Origin: an uncultured Ruminococcus sp. | Lineage (GTDB): Bacteria; Bacillota; Clostridia; Lachnospirales; Lachnospiraceae | Length of the DNA stretch: 64,000 bases | Assembly: GCA_900544395.1 (NCBI GenBank) | Contig: UQVC01000007.1 | Span: 1-64,000, forward strand | Direction: 5' to 3' | Shown: positions 17,047 to 24,687 of the stretch, piece by piece | Numbering within the stretch: position 1 is the first letter of the stretch | How the letters are laid out: each line of letters starts with the position of its first letter | Made by a program: the position numbers and the translations under genes | Notes under the pieces: generated by a model | What the model was told of the DNA's origin: nothing | Database searches by the model: none | What the model saw: the letters and a program-made list of their open reading frames with translations, nothing else

Positions 17047-17928
17047 TTAATCCTCCTTCACATCAAATCTGTTAATGATTCTTGCGCCAATAATACAGAT
17101 CAGGAATATTACGATTGCTATGACACTTCCATATCCCACTTTGTTATATGTAAATGACACATCATACATATACATGGACAGTGACTTTGTTGCCGTACCC
17201 GGTCCTCCGTTCGTCAAAGCCAGCGCAGATTCAAACATTTTTACTGTTCCTGAGAAACTAAATACAAGACTGGTGATGATCATCGGACGAAGCAGCGGAA
17301 GTAAAATACTCTTGAACATCTGAAAGCTTCCCGCTCCGTCAATCCGTGCAGCCTCCAGAATATCTTCCGGAATATCCAGAAGCGCTCCGTAAAAAATAAC
17401 AGAATAGAATCCCATTGCAACCCAGATATCCATGACACACAACGCCCACAATGCTGTGCTTGCCTGTCCGATCCACGGCTGAACCAGGTTATCCAGTCCA
17501 ATCGAATCTAGAAAACTATTTAACAGACCATAATTTGGCTGGATCTCATAAATCTTTGCAAACAGCTGACCAACTGCAACTGTTGGAAGAACAACCGGGA
17601 AAAATACCAATGTACGCACGATTGTTTTACAGCGTTTCAACCAGAACCGGAACATCAATGCAAGCAGTAATCCAAGTCCAACCTGTCCGATCATTACGAC
17701 AGAGATATATTTCGCATTGACTGCCAGTGCACTTAAAAAGTTTTTATCCTGAAATAACTTCACGTAGTTGTCCAATCCTACAAATTCCCATTTTATTCCC
17801 GGGCTTCCACTATATAAAGAATAGTACAGTGACCATATAACCGGTACAATGACCAGTATTGTATATAATACCAAGCCTGGAACTACAAAAAGCGCAATGG
17901 CTTTTTTATTTGCTAATACTTTTTTCAT
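17047..17928 (-). CDS. Carbohydrate ABC transporter permease (CUT1, MalF/UgpA-like)
   Basis: A 293-residue inner membrane subunit with an N-terminal helix, the region after LVIVPVIWSLYYSLYSG and the EAA loop (EDILEAARIDGAGSFQMFKSI) for ATPase contact. The second importer gene: binding protein, this permease, then the MalG-like permease. A strong hairpin separates it from the binding protein gene and may lower its expression relative to that gene. Confidence 0.93.
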   Translation of the reverse strand: MKKVLANKKAIALFVVPGLVLYTILVIVPVIWSLYYSLYSGSPGIKWEFVGLDNYVKLFQDKNFLSALAVNAKYISVVMIGQVGLGLLLALMFRFWLKRCKTIVRTLVFFPVVLPTVAVGQLFAKIYEIQPNYGLLNSFLDSIGLDNLVQPWIGQASTALWALCVMDIWVAMGFYSVIFYGALLDIPEDILEAARIDGAGSFQMFKSILLPLLRPMIITSLVFSFSGTVKMFESALALTNGGPGTATKSLSMYMYDVSFTYNKVGYGSVIAIVIFLICIIGARIINRFDVKED

Positions 17929-17952
17929 ATCTCCATTCCTTTCTTCTAAGAG

Positions 17953-17995
17953 AAAAGGGAAATGTTCGGATTTTTATTCCAAACACTCCCCTTTT
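17953..17995 (-). terminator. Intercistronic hairpin between binding protein and permeases
   Basis: On the minus strand an 18-base imperfect stem (AAAAGGGGAGTGTTTGGA with TCCGAACATTTCCCTTTT) and a seven-base A/T loop lie between the binding-protein stop and the permease start, followed by a short pyrimidine run. It may act as a partial terminator or an mRNA stabiliser, giving excess binding protein over membrane subunits. Confidence 0.65.
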
Positions 17996-18018
17996 TCTAT
18001 CTGTCTGGAAGCTTTGTT

Positions 18019-19368
18019 TTATTTATTCATTTCATATACATCCTGAATCGACTGCATATATTCTTCTGCGCTCATGTCTCCATTCAGTAATGGCTGAACG
18101 TTTTCCTGTGCTACTTTAGAAAGTTCGGCATCCATTTTTGCTTCCCACCATGCAAATCCTTCTGTAGATTTGTCAATTTCATCCAGAACTAACTTGGTAT
18201 AAGAATCCATATCTTCTGCTGCTGTTGTATATGTGTAGCCTTTCACTGTTCCCAGTTCTTCCATGGCAAGATTCCCCATGTTTTCGATGAAGTATTTTAA
18301 GAACCATGCTGTTCCTTCATCAAATTTTGCTTTATCCAGTGCCAGGATATTTCCACAGTTCATAGAGTAAGAAGTTGCGGAGCTGACTGACTCATCCACT
18401 ACAGGGATATTAAAGAATCCGATTCCGTCTTCTCCTGCCGGATTCTGCGATGGATCTGTCAGATTCTGTGTAAACCAGGAACCTGTATAGAAGATTGCTG
18501 CTTTACCGCTCATCACCATAGAACCTGCTGTATTAGCATCTACTGTTGTAACACCTTCTCCGAAATATCCTTTTTCTGACCAGTCTGCCAGTTTCTGAGC
18601 CGCTTCTACAAATCCTTTATCTGTATAATCAATTTCACCTTCTGCCGCTTTTGTTAAAGCATCATTTCCCATTGTTCTCACTGCATACGCATTGATCAGA
18701 CGAGTTGCAAGCCACTTATCAGATCCTCCTGTTGAAAGAGGCTGAATTCCTGCTGCATCCAGTTTTTCCAGAACTTCTTCAAATTCTTTCCATGTTGTCG
18801 GAGCTTCACATCCTGCTTTTTCAAAAAGTTCTTTATTGTACCAGAATCCCTCAACATTAAGTCCCAACGGAAGATCATACAGATCGTCTGTTCCTGAAAG
18901 TCCTTTCATCAACTCAACAGCACCTTCATTCAGACTGTCCGATACTCCCAATGTCTCAACAATCTCAGAAACATTCGCAACCTTGTCTGCCTCGATCAAT
19001 GTTGTCAATGGCGCTCCGGCTTCATACGCAAACAAATCCGGAAGATCATTGGAAGCAGATAATGTTGCAATTTTCTGTGTCAGGTTATCTGCTGAAACCA
19101 TTTCATATTCCCATTCAAAGTTTGGATTCACATTATCTTTATAATCCTGACAAATCTTGTTGATCAAAATTCCATTATCATTATCTTCCGCCCAAATTGA
19201 TAATATTTTGATTTTCTTTTCCAGTTTTGGATCTTCTCCTGAATAATCTACATCCTGCCAGGCTGTTTTCTCTTCTTGTTTTTCTTCCTTGTTGTCACTG
19301 CCGCATCCTACCAATACAGAAGCTGCCATCATCACTGATAAAAATGTTGCAATTATTCTTTTTTTCAT
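18019..19368 (-). CDS. Extracellular sugar-binding lipoprotein of the CUT1 importer
   Basis: A 449-residue family 1 solute-binding protein. A lipoprotein signal is seen: positive start MKKR, hydrophobic core and lipobox LVGC with Cys at residue 22, followed by a charged Asn/Lys/Glu linker. The mature part has the usual layout of oligosaccharide binders (WAEDNDNGILINKI, then NKELFEKAGCEAPTTWKEFEE). It is the first gene of the operon that holds all the glycosidases, with AGAGAGGAAAGAG as ribosome site. The cargo is probably the rhamnose/arabinose-containing oligosaccharide handled by the downstream enzymes, an inference from context. Confidence 0.93.
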   Translation of the reverse strand: MKKRIIATFLSVMMAASVLVGCGSDNKEEKQEEKTAWQDVDYSGEDPKLEKKIKILSIWAEDNDNGILINKICQDYKDNVNPNFEWEYEMVSADNLTQKIATLSASNDLPDLFAYEAGAPLTTLIEADKVANVSEIVETLGVSDSLNEGAVELMKGLSGTDDLYDLPLGLNVEGFWYNKELFEKAGCEAPTTWKEFEEVLEKLDAAGIQPLSTGGSDKWLATRLINAYAVRTMGNDALTKAAEGEIDYTDKGFVEAAQKLADWSEKGYFGEGVTTVDANTAGSMVMSGKAAIFYTGSWFTQNLTDPSQNPAGEDGIGFFNIPVVDESVSSATSYSMNCGNILALDKAKFDEGTAWFLKYFIENMGNLAMEELGTVKGYTYTTAAEDMDSYTKLVLDEIDKSTEGFAWWEAKMDAELSKVAQENVQPLLNGDMSAEEYMQSIQDVYEMNK

Positions 19369-19620
19369 ACTTCTCTTTCCTCTCTATTTCTTAATTCTCC
19401 GGGCCCTTTTCTTGATTTTATTTTATCAGTTTGCTGTTCATTTTCTAGTGATAATTTTTTTGCTTTTTGTACAGTTTTTTTATTTTAGCTCTCTTTTTCT
19501 GTATTGTTTTGTTAGTTTTTTTGTCTTTGTTTTTTATCAACTCTATGAGATTATCAATTTTGTCATTTTTTCCACTGATATTTTCTCCAATATCGGATTT
19601 TTTGTACGAATCCAGGCACA
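19369..19620. other. A/T-rich intergenic region upstream of the glycan operon
   Basis: About 250 bases, with a long pyrimidine-rich stretch on the plus strand (19420-19560). It must hold the promoter and control sites of the binding-protein operon. I see no convincing -35/-10 pair and no catabolite (cre) consensus, which would fit activator-dependent transcription by the AraC-type regulator. A long A/K-rich frame on the minus strand is low-complexity and not credible as a gene. Confidence 0.5.
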
Positions 19621-19672
19621 CAAAAAGAGCATTGCTCCACAGATAATTGCTTACCCATTTTGCAACGCTCTT
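19621..19672 (-). terminator. Terminator of the GntP permease gene
   Basis: The stem pairs AGAGCATTGC (19626-19635) with GCAACGCTCT (19662-19671) with one mismatch, followed on the minus strand by TTTTT. It separates the GntP unit from the glycan operon that follows on the same strand. Confidence 0.75.
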
Positions 19673-19688
19673 GTTTTTTATTCTCTGT

Positions 19689-21029
19689 TTAGATAGGAAG
19701 TACCAGGCAGCCAATTACTGCAAACAACATTGCAAATACCGCTACGATGGCATTTCCGAAAGTATATGTTTTTAATCCTCCTGTAATGGTAAATCCGGAA
19801 AGATTTGTACTAACCCAAAATCCACTGTCATTTACATGTCCACAACTCAGCGAACCGGATAAACATGCGATTGCCATCCATACAGGATGCATTCCGACAG
19901 CTGCCGGAACAGATGCCATAATTGTCATCGTTGTAATCGATGCAACGGTTCCTGATCCAAGTGCAACCCGGAACAGTGCAGCAATGACAAATGCGATAAA
20001 CAGTGCAAGAATTGGTGATGCCGAAATATTTTTGATTGTCTCCGCCAGCATATCAGCTAAACCTGTCGCACTGATTACTGCCCCAAAAGATCCGCCAGCT
20101 CCCGTAATCAGCAATACTATACCACAACTCTTTAACGCTTCTGTAGAAGATTTCTCTCTTTCATCTTTATTCATTGTTTTTGCTGCAACAAGATATGCAC
20201 TTAATGCTCCCAGAAGAAGCGCCATGTTCTTATTGCTCAAAAATGTAATGATTGACGGAACTTCTCCCAACGCTCCCATAACTGTTCCGATCAGAATTAA
20301 AATGACCGGAAGAATAACCGGAAGCAATGCCAGAAAGAAGGACAGTTCACCTGTTGTTTCTGCACTCTTCCGTTCTTCATATACTTCGACGCCTGTTTCA
20401 TCTTTCTGTGCTTTCCAGAAACCCTTATCAAAAAGTGTAAACAATATCTTCATTGCAATCAATGCAGAAACTAAACCAAGAATTGTTCCTACGATAACCA
20501 TAATTCCGAGATCAAAATGAAGAATCTCTGCTGCTGCCAACGGATTTGGCGTTGGCGGTACCAATGTATGTGCTGCTCCGGCTCCAATAACCATCGCGCC
20601 AACTGTGTACGGCAACGGTTTCTGAATCTGCCTTCCCACTGCGATTGCAAGTGGAATTAAGATTACGAAAGTCACATCATAGAATACTGGGATCGATAAC
20701 AAAAATGCCGTAACTCCCAACGCATATAATGCATATTTTTCAGATGTTTTTGAGATCATCGTTGTTGCGATTACTTTCGCTCCTCCAGAATCCGAAAGCA
20801 ACTGTCCCAAAATCACTCCAAAACCTACAGAGAGACCAATACCTGTCATCAAATTTCCAAAGCCAGATCCTATTGTGTTAATCGTTTCCGTTGTTCCAAG
20901 CCCGGATGCAATTCCCATGAAAAGGCTTCCAAGAACTAACGAAATCGCAGGGTTTAATTTTAATTTTAAAATTGTAAACAATATAATCGCAATCGATATT
21001 GCCAACCATAAAAAAATCTTCACGTCCAT
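19689..21029 (-). CDS. GntP-family permease (gluconate / sugar-acid:H+ symporter)
   Basis: A 446-residue integral membrane protein with about 12-14 hydrophobic segments. Family marks include VLGSLFMGIASGLG, the GFGNLMTGIGLSVGFGVILGQ region, PFVIGAGAAHTLVPPTPNPLAA-like loop (here GAGAAHTLVPPTPNP) and SLSCGHVNDSGFW near the C-terminus. GntP members import gluconate, glycerate, D-serine, ketogluconate or related hydroxy acids. The gene follows the reductoisomerase homologue by 50 bases and ends at a strong terminator, so the two form one transcript controlled by the GntR regulator. Substrate probably a hydroxy or keto acid. Confidence 0.92.
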   Translation of the reverse strand: MDVKIFLWLAISIAIILFTILKLKLNPAISLVLGSLFMGIASGLGTTETINTIGSGFGNLMTGIGLSVGFGVILGQLLSDSGGAKVIATTMISKTSEKYALYALGVTAFLLSIPVFYDVTFVILIPLAIAVGRQIQKPLPYTVGAMVIGAGAAHTLVPPTPNPLAAAEILHFDLGIMVIVGTILGLVSALIAMKILFTLFDKGFWKAQKDETGVEVYEERKSAETTGELSFFLALLPVILPVILILIGTVMGALGEVPSIITFLSNKNMALLLGALSAYLVAAKTMNKDEREKSSTEALKSCGIVLLITGAGGSFGAVISATGLADMLAETIKNISASPILALFIAFVIAALFRVALGSGTVASITTMTIMASVPAAVGMHPVWMAIACLSGSLSCGHVNDSGFWVSTNLSGFTITGGLKTYTFGNAIVAVFAMLFAVIGCLVLPI

Positions 21030-21079
21030 AAGAAACCCCCTTCTCTGTGATTATCTTATCATCAAATATCTCTCAACCA

Positions 21080-22066
21080 CTATTTTAATCTTGCTTTCAG
21101 ACGATCTTCTGCCTTTGTAAATTCACAGTTAAAAGCATCTTCTTCCAATTTATTCAATGTTGACAGATGATTATCCTGCTGTTCTTTTTCCCATTCTTCT
21201 GCAAATTCTCCGCCTTTGATTCTGTCATAGCGATTCTTTAAGAACTTTCTGATTTCTGTTGTATCAACATCCTGGAATCCGATCAGCTGTCCATATTGGC
21301 TGGTATGTGAATGGAACGGAAGCTGACGGAAGAATCCTACCTCTGCTGCTTTTTCCATCATAACTGCCGGCTCTTTTGACAGATACATTTCCATAAGTAC
21401 TGCTTCTTCCGGATGTCCCATCTCTACCTGCAGTTTAAAGGCCTCCACAAACACATTGTAAATAATCGGCCATGTTCCCTGCTCTGCCATAAGATCCAAG
21501 CACGTCTCATCATCAAATGTAACTTCTATTGCACCTTTTCTTGTTGCTCCGATCGCTTTACAAAGCGCTTTTCCATATTCCAGAGCCTTTCCTGATGCAT
21601 CCTGATGAACTGCAACGAATGCCGGTGATCCTTCACCGCTTTCATATAACTCGCGAACACCTTTTCCGATCATACGAGGCGCTGCCATAACAACGTCTAA
21701 ACCTTCTGCAGGTTTGATACGGTGAAATGTAATATTATAGCCTGATGCGAAATTCAAAACATTCCCTGGCTCCAGGTTTGGTGCTATCTGTTCTTCATAA
21801 ACTTCCGGTGCAACTTCATCTGGCAAAAGCAAGAAAATAATATCTGCTTTTTTAGCTGCTTCCGCAATAGAATACACCATAAATCCATCCGCATTTGCCT
21901 GATCATAGGATTCATCATGCCGACTTCCTACTATCACATTCTTTACCCCTGAATCTCTCATGTTTAACGCCTGACTGCGTCCCTGATTTCCGTACCCGAT
22001 AATTGCAACTGTTTTGTCCACTACCAATCCAAGATCCGCATCCTCATCATAATAAATATTTGCCAT
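21080..22066 (-). CDS. Diverged ketol-acid reductoisomerase (IlvC-like) homologue
   Basis: The fold and length (328 residues) are those of class I ketol-acid reductoisomerase, with a Rossmann motif GYGNQG at residues 24-29 and the two metal ligands D191 and E195 in DLMAEQ. Key motifs differ from biosynthetic IlvC: the usual F-A-H-G-F-N-I-H reads FASGYNIT (catalytic His replaced by Ser108), the K-G-P-G-H segment reads RMIGKG, the C-G-G loop after the second metal site reads GTWP, and S-N-T-A-E-Y-G reads SHTSQYG (253-259). The start ATG at 22064-22066 has AAAGGAGAAGG before it. No valine/isoleucine genes are nearby; its partner is a GntP permease. Probably an NAD(P)H-dependent enzyme of hydroxy-acid catabolism; the reaction is unknown. 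Confidence 0.85.
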   Translation of the reverse strand: MANIYYDEDADLGLVVDKTVAIIGYGNQGRSQALNMRDSGVKNVIVGSRHDESYDQANADGFMVYSIAEAAKKADIIFLLLPDEVAPEVYEEQIAPNLEPGNVLNFASGYNITFHRIKPAEGLDVVMAAPRMIGKGVRELYESGEGSPAFVAVHQDASGKALEYGKALCKAIGATRKGAIEVTFDDETCLDLMAEQGTWPIIYNVFVEAFKLQVEMGHPEEAVLMEMYLSKEPAVMMEKAAEVGFFRQLPFHSHTSQYGQLIGFQDVDTTEIRKFLKNRYDRIKGGEFAEEWEKEQQDNHLSTLNKLEEDAFNCEFTKAEDRLKARLK

Positions 22067-22097
22067 AGTTCCTTCTCCTTTTCTTTTATTTTCGTTT

Positions 22098-22117
22098 GAC
22101 ATCAGTCATCTGATGTC
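22098..22117. repeat. Inverted repeat in the 5' leader of the reductoisomerase gene
   Basis: GACATCA and TGATGTC are separated by six bases. The site lies between the predicted promoter and the start codon and could be an accessory operator or an mRNA hairpin. Confidence 0.5.
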
Positions 22118-22124
22118 TGCTATC

Positions 22125-22140
22125 TGATACTATAGTATCA
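22125..22140. promoter_or_regulatory. 16-bp perfect palindrome, probable GntR operator
   Basis: TGATACTATAGTATCA is a perfect palindrome. It is nested inside a wider inverted pair, TATCTG (22121-22126) and CAGATA (22144-22149). The palindrome covers the -10 of the promoter at 22132-22160, so bound repressor would block RNA polymerase. The FadR-type regulator encoded next door is the natural candidate. Confidence 0.65.
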
Positions 22141-22160
22141 CTACAGATATAAGAAGTCAA
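22132..22160 (-). promoter_or_regulatory. Promoter of the reductoisomerase-GntP operon
   Basis: On the minus strand TTGACT (22155-22160) and TACTAT (22132-22137) are 17 bases apart. The -10 lies within the palindromic operator. Confidence 0.7.
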
Positions 22161-22225
22161 CATTTTTGTTATTTTTCAACTATTTCCCCAATATCATTCC
22201 ACTGTTTTCGTATGTTTTGTACAAA

Positions 22226-22268
22226 TAAAAAAGATTCCTAGTCTCTTGTTTTTGATCTAAGAATCTTC
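22226..22268 (-). terminator. Terminator after the GntR gene
   Basis: The stem AAGATTCTTAG / CTAGGAATCTT on the minus strand is followed by TTTTTT. It isolates the regulator gene from the operon it probably controls. Confidence 0.8.
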
Positions 22269-22295
22269 TTCATAATTTACATATTTTGATTGATA

Positions 22296-23015
22296 CTACT
22301 TATTTAACGTAGCCGTCAATGCCAGGCTGCTCCATGCATCCAGAGCATCACGTATTGCGGTCTCCATTGCTTTCTTATCGCGTTGTTCCAATGCGGCCAG
22401 AATCTGTTCATGATTATCCGTAACGATCCTTGAATAATCTCGATTGGCAATCACCAGAGAAGGATGAAACAACTCCATTATAGAATCGCCTATGCTCACT
22501 ACAAACGGATTATGTGTGCTCTCATAAATTGCATTATGAAATTTCATGTCATTATCTACCGTCGCTTTTCCACGATTAAAATCTGTCTTAAACTGTTCAT
22601 GTATTTCTCGTAATTTTGCAATATCCTCTTCTGAAGCATTGTCAATTGCCAACAAACTTGCTGAAATCTCTATCATCTTTCTAAACTCCACCAATTGCGC
22701 CTGACGCTCTTCATTGCTATTCAATATCAGCTGAAAAATCAAAGGATTCAGCATAGATGCATGTACACAAGTTCTGACGCGGCTTCCATTCCCTTTGCAG
22801 ATCTGCACAACGCCCAATGCCTCAAGCATCTTGATTGCCTCACGTACACTTGACTTTCCCACTCCCAAAGATTCAGCCAGTTCTGTTTCAGAAGGCAGAA
22901 AATCTCCGGGCTTAATGTCTCCATTAATAAGTGCTTCTTTTATTTTTTCAACAACCATCTTCGATAAAGACTGTTTTGGAACCGGTGTTAGCCATGTATT
23001 ATTTTTTTCTCCCAT
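22296..23015 (-). CDS. GntR-family regulator, FadR subfamily (FCD domain)
   Basis: A winged helix-turn-helix (residues 12-82, with LPSETELAESLGVGKSSVREAI) is followed by an all-helical FCD ligand domain (about 100-235) carrying FRKMIEISASLLA, DMKFHNAIYESTHNP and DNHEQILAALEQRD, whose Asp and His residues form the usual metal/ligand site. AGGTAG follows GGAGG just before the ATG. FadR-type members respond to small carboxylic or sugar acids, which fits the GntP permease and reductoisomerase homologue downstream. The gene has its own promoter (23054-23082) and terminator. Confidence 0.9.
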   Translation of the reverse strand: MGEKNNTWLTPVPKQSLSKMVVEKIKEALINGDIKPGDFLPSETELAESLGVGKSSVREAIKMLEALGVVQICKGNGSRVRTCVHASMLNPLIFQLILNSNEERQAQLVEFRKMIEISASLLAIDNASEEDIAKLREIHEQFKTDFNRGKATVDNDMKFHNAIYESTHNPFVVSIGDSIMELFHPSLVIANRDYSRIVTDNHEQILAALEQRDKKAMETAIRDALDAWSSLALTATLNK

Positions 23016-23053
23016 ATTCTACCTCCATCGCATAATCTTGATCACATAGGTTT

Positions 23054-23082
23054 ATTATATCTTTGAGCCCATCTTGCGTCAA
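23054..23082 (-). promoter_or_regulatory. Promoter of the GntR gene
   Basis: TTGACG (23077-23082) and TATAAT (23054-23059) on the minus strand with a 17-base spacer, about 40 bases upstream of the start codon. Confidence 0.7.
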
Positions 23083-23105
23083 TATTTCAACTTTTCCGTA
23101 TACAC

Positions 23106-23148
23106 AAAAAAACCACCGCCCCCGCAGCTTCTGGTCTGCAAAAACAGT
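23106..23148 (-). terminator. Terminator after tRNA-Lys
   Basis: On the minus strand GCAG and CTGC form the core of an imperfect G-rich hairpin, followed by TTTTTTT. Confidence 0.5.
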
Positions 23149-23158
23149 GATTTCTAAG

Positions 23159-23231
23159 TGCGCGATCAGGGGTTCGAACCCTGGACACCCTGATTAAGAG
23201 TCAGGTGCTCTACCAACTGAGCTAATCGCGC
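23159..23231 (-). tRNA. tRNA-Lys (CTT)
   Basis: A 73-base cloverleaf: acceptor GCGCGAT/ATCGCGC, D arm GCTC/GAGC, anticodon stem CCTGA/TCAGG with loop CTCTTAA giving anticodon CTT, T arm CAGGG-TTCGAAC-CCCTG, discriminator A. The 3' CCA is not encoded. It stands alone between the GntR gene and a toxin-antitoxin pair. Confidence 0.95.
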
Positions 23232-23268
23232 ATCTTTATGTTGTTACCTAATCTGTAACGCAAGAATT

Positions 23269-23297
23269 ATTATATATGATTTCTTTTCAAAAAGCAA
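23269..23297 (-). promoter_or_regulatory. Likely promoter of tRNA-Lys
   Basis: On the minus strand TTGCTT and a perfect TATAAT are 17 bases apart. The -10 is about 38 bases from the mature 5' end. Confidence 0.5.
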
Positions 23298-23413
23298 GTA
23301 TTTTTTTAATTTTTTGTAAATTTCCTTCAATTTCTCAAATTTCTTCAATTCACCTTTTATATTTTACCGCCCACATCTTCATAACATCGATAAAGGATTT
23401 CAAACTTTTCGTC

Positions 23414-23460
23414 AAAAAGCTGCGGAAAAAGACTTTTTCTTCTAATTTCTGCAGCTTTTT
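23414..23460 (-). terminator. Terminator of the dinJ-yoeB operon
   Basis: AAAAAGCTGC (23414-23423) and GCAGCTTTTT (23451-23460) form a perfect ten-base stem with T runs on either strand, and a smaller hairpin sits in its loop. The rest of 23232-23506 is A/T-rich with no credible gene. Confidence 0.7.
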
Positions 23461-23506
23461 GAAACTCTCCCGGCTATCATGCTTATTATCAGGATCAAAT
23501 ACCGCC

Positions 23507-23770
23507 CTATTTCTCTCTATAATGTGTACCACATTGTATAATTTCTATATTGTTGTCAGCAATTCTAAAAACAATCCTATTTTTTCCATCAATGCGGACA
23601 CTCCAGTAACCTGAAAGATTCCCACTTAGTGGTTCTGGCTTCCCTATACATTGATATCCATTTCTGTCAATATCTGTCAGCAACTGATTAATCCTCTTGA
23701 GAATCTTTTTGTCTTTCATCTGCCACTCAAGATATTCCTTCCACGCTTCATCTTCCCAAAGCTTTCTCAT
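23507..23770 (-). CDS. yoeB: YoeB-family mRNA interferase toxin
   Basis: An 87-residue RelE-superfamily endoribonuclease that cuts mRNA at the ribosomal A site. All four residues known as critical in E. coli YoeB occur at the same numbers: E46 (GKPEPL), R65, H83 and Y84 (GTHYREK), together with the family stretch GNLSGYWSVRI. The C-terminus extends three residues past the catalytic Tyr. The ATG overlaps the antitoxin stop as TGATG, showing translational coupling; a TTG one codon earlier is possible. Confidence 0.92.
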   Translation of the reverse strand: MRKLWEDEAWKEYLEWQMKDKKILKRINQLLTDIDRNGYQCIGKPEPLSGNLSGYWSVRIDGKNRIVFRIADNNIEIIQCGTHYREK

Positions 23771-24027
23771 CAATCTTCCTCAATTAACTCATGCTCTTTC
23801 AATGTGCTTTCTCCAGAGCGGACGGCATGGACACGTCGCTCTAGTTCTTTCATATTTTCCTTACTGTAAAATGGATCAGCTGATAATTCAAATGGAATCC
23901 TGTTTTCTCTCACTACGGTTTTCAGAAAAATATTAATTGCTGTTGACATACTCAAGCCAATATCATTTAAAGTTTTTTCAGCATCACGTTTCAATTCATC
24001 ATCCACACGTAAACTAATCTGTGCCAT
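23770..24027 (-). CDS. dinJ: RelB/DinJ-family antitoxin
   Basis: An 85-residue ribbon-helix-helix protein. Residues 1-45 (MAQISLRVDDELKRDAEKTL, GLSMSTAINIFLKTVVR) form the DNA-binding RHH dimer domain; the acidic C-terminal tail would wrap the toxin. The second ATG (24025-24027) is taken as the start because AAAGGAG lies eight bases before it and only three before the earlier ATG. It pairs with the YoeB toxin immediately downstream and probably represses its own promoter. Confidence 0.9.
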   Translation of the reverse strand: MAQISLRVDDELKRDAEKTLNDIGLSMSTAINIFLKTVVRENRIPFELSADPFYSKENMKELERRVHAVRSGESTLKEHELIEED

Positions 24028-24059
24028 ATCATTCACTCCTTTCCTTTTTCCTTACTTAT

Positions 24060-24088
24060 ATTGTACAGCAATTCGCTTTTATATACAA
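24060..24088 (-). promoter_or_regulatory. Promoter of the dinJ-yoeB operon
   Basis: TTGTAT and TACAAT on the minus strand with a 17-base spacer, about 33 bases before the antitoxin start. Confidence 0.6.
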
Positions 24089-24142
24089 GCATTTTCATAT
24101 ACATTTGCTTTCTCATCATGTCAGCCATCATGTCAGATTCTT

Positions 24143-24454
24143 TCACACTCCAAGCATCTCTGTCAAAACTTCTTTTCCAAGTACTCCACTGGCATAATTC
24201 ACCGGTTTTCCTTCACGAAATACTACAAATGTCGGAACCACATTTACTTCATATTCCGCTGCTAAAACTGCTGATTCTTCAATTTCAACCTGGCAGACCT
24301 TCACACGTCCATCATACTCTTCCGCAATTTCATCCACGATGTCTTCCATCATCGCGCATTTTCCGCACCATACGGCAAAAAATTCTACCAGAACCGGTGT
24401 CTCAGACCTCAGTACTTCCTGTGGATAATTTTTCGCAGTCACTTTGATCTTCAT
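24143..24454 (-). CDS. Thioredoxin-family protein with WCGKC active site
   Basis: A 103-residue single thioredoxin domain without signal peptide. The redox motif FFAVWCGKCAMM is present at about residues 26-37 with Lys in place of the usual Pro, which normally shifts redox potential and reduction rate. The cis-proline is in NVVPTFVVFREGK. The start is the ATG at 24452-24454 with AGTAGGTG upstream. It may be a thiol reductase for specific partners rather than general thioredoxin. It is a single gene between the toxin pair and trmB; 24455-24687 shows no other credible gene. Confidence 0.88.
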   Translation of the reverse strand: MKIKVTAKNYPQEVLRSETPVLVEFFAVWCGKCAMMEDIVDEIAEEYDGRVKVCQVEIEESAVLAAEYEVNVVPTFVVFREGKPVNYASGVLGKEVLTEMLGV

Positions 24455-24687
24455 CTCAAACACCTACTCTTTTCTTTTATTTCTTATGACAATATCCTGT
24501 GTTAAGTATTGCATATACTTCCTCTAATGAGCGTTTTATACATAAAATCCATCGGTTCAGTTCTGCCTGACAGTACATTTTCTGACGCACTTTTTCTTTC
24601 CAGCTTCTCTTCCAGCCCATCGCCACGCTCCTGTTGTGAGTCTCCCTCACTCCTATTATATGCATTCTTCCGGCTGACGTGTATGAA

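Noticed and set aside
19369..19620. Catabolite repression (cre) site upstream of the glycan operon
   Set aside because: No match to TGWAANCGNTNWCA was found by eye on either strand.
19445..19714. 89-codon Lys/Asn-rich minus-strand frame upstream of the glycan operon
   Set aside because: It overlaps the GntP gene end and its terminator, and its composition reflects the A-rich strand only.
21080..22102. Longer form of the reductoisomerase starting 12 codons earlier
   Set aside because: The upstream start has no ribosome site and lies inside the leader inverted repeat; AAAGGAGAAGG precedes the internal ATG instead.
23350..23532. 60-codon minus-strand frame after yoeB
   Set aside because: It overlaps the end of yoeB and contains the perfect terminator hairpin at 23414-23460.
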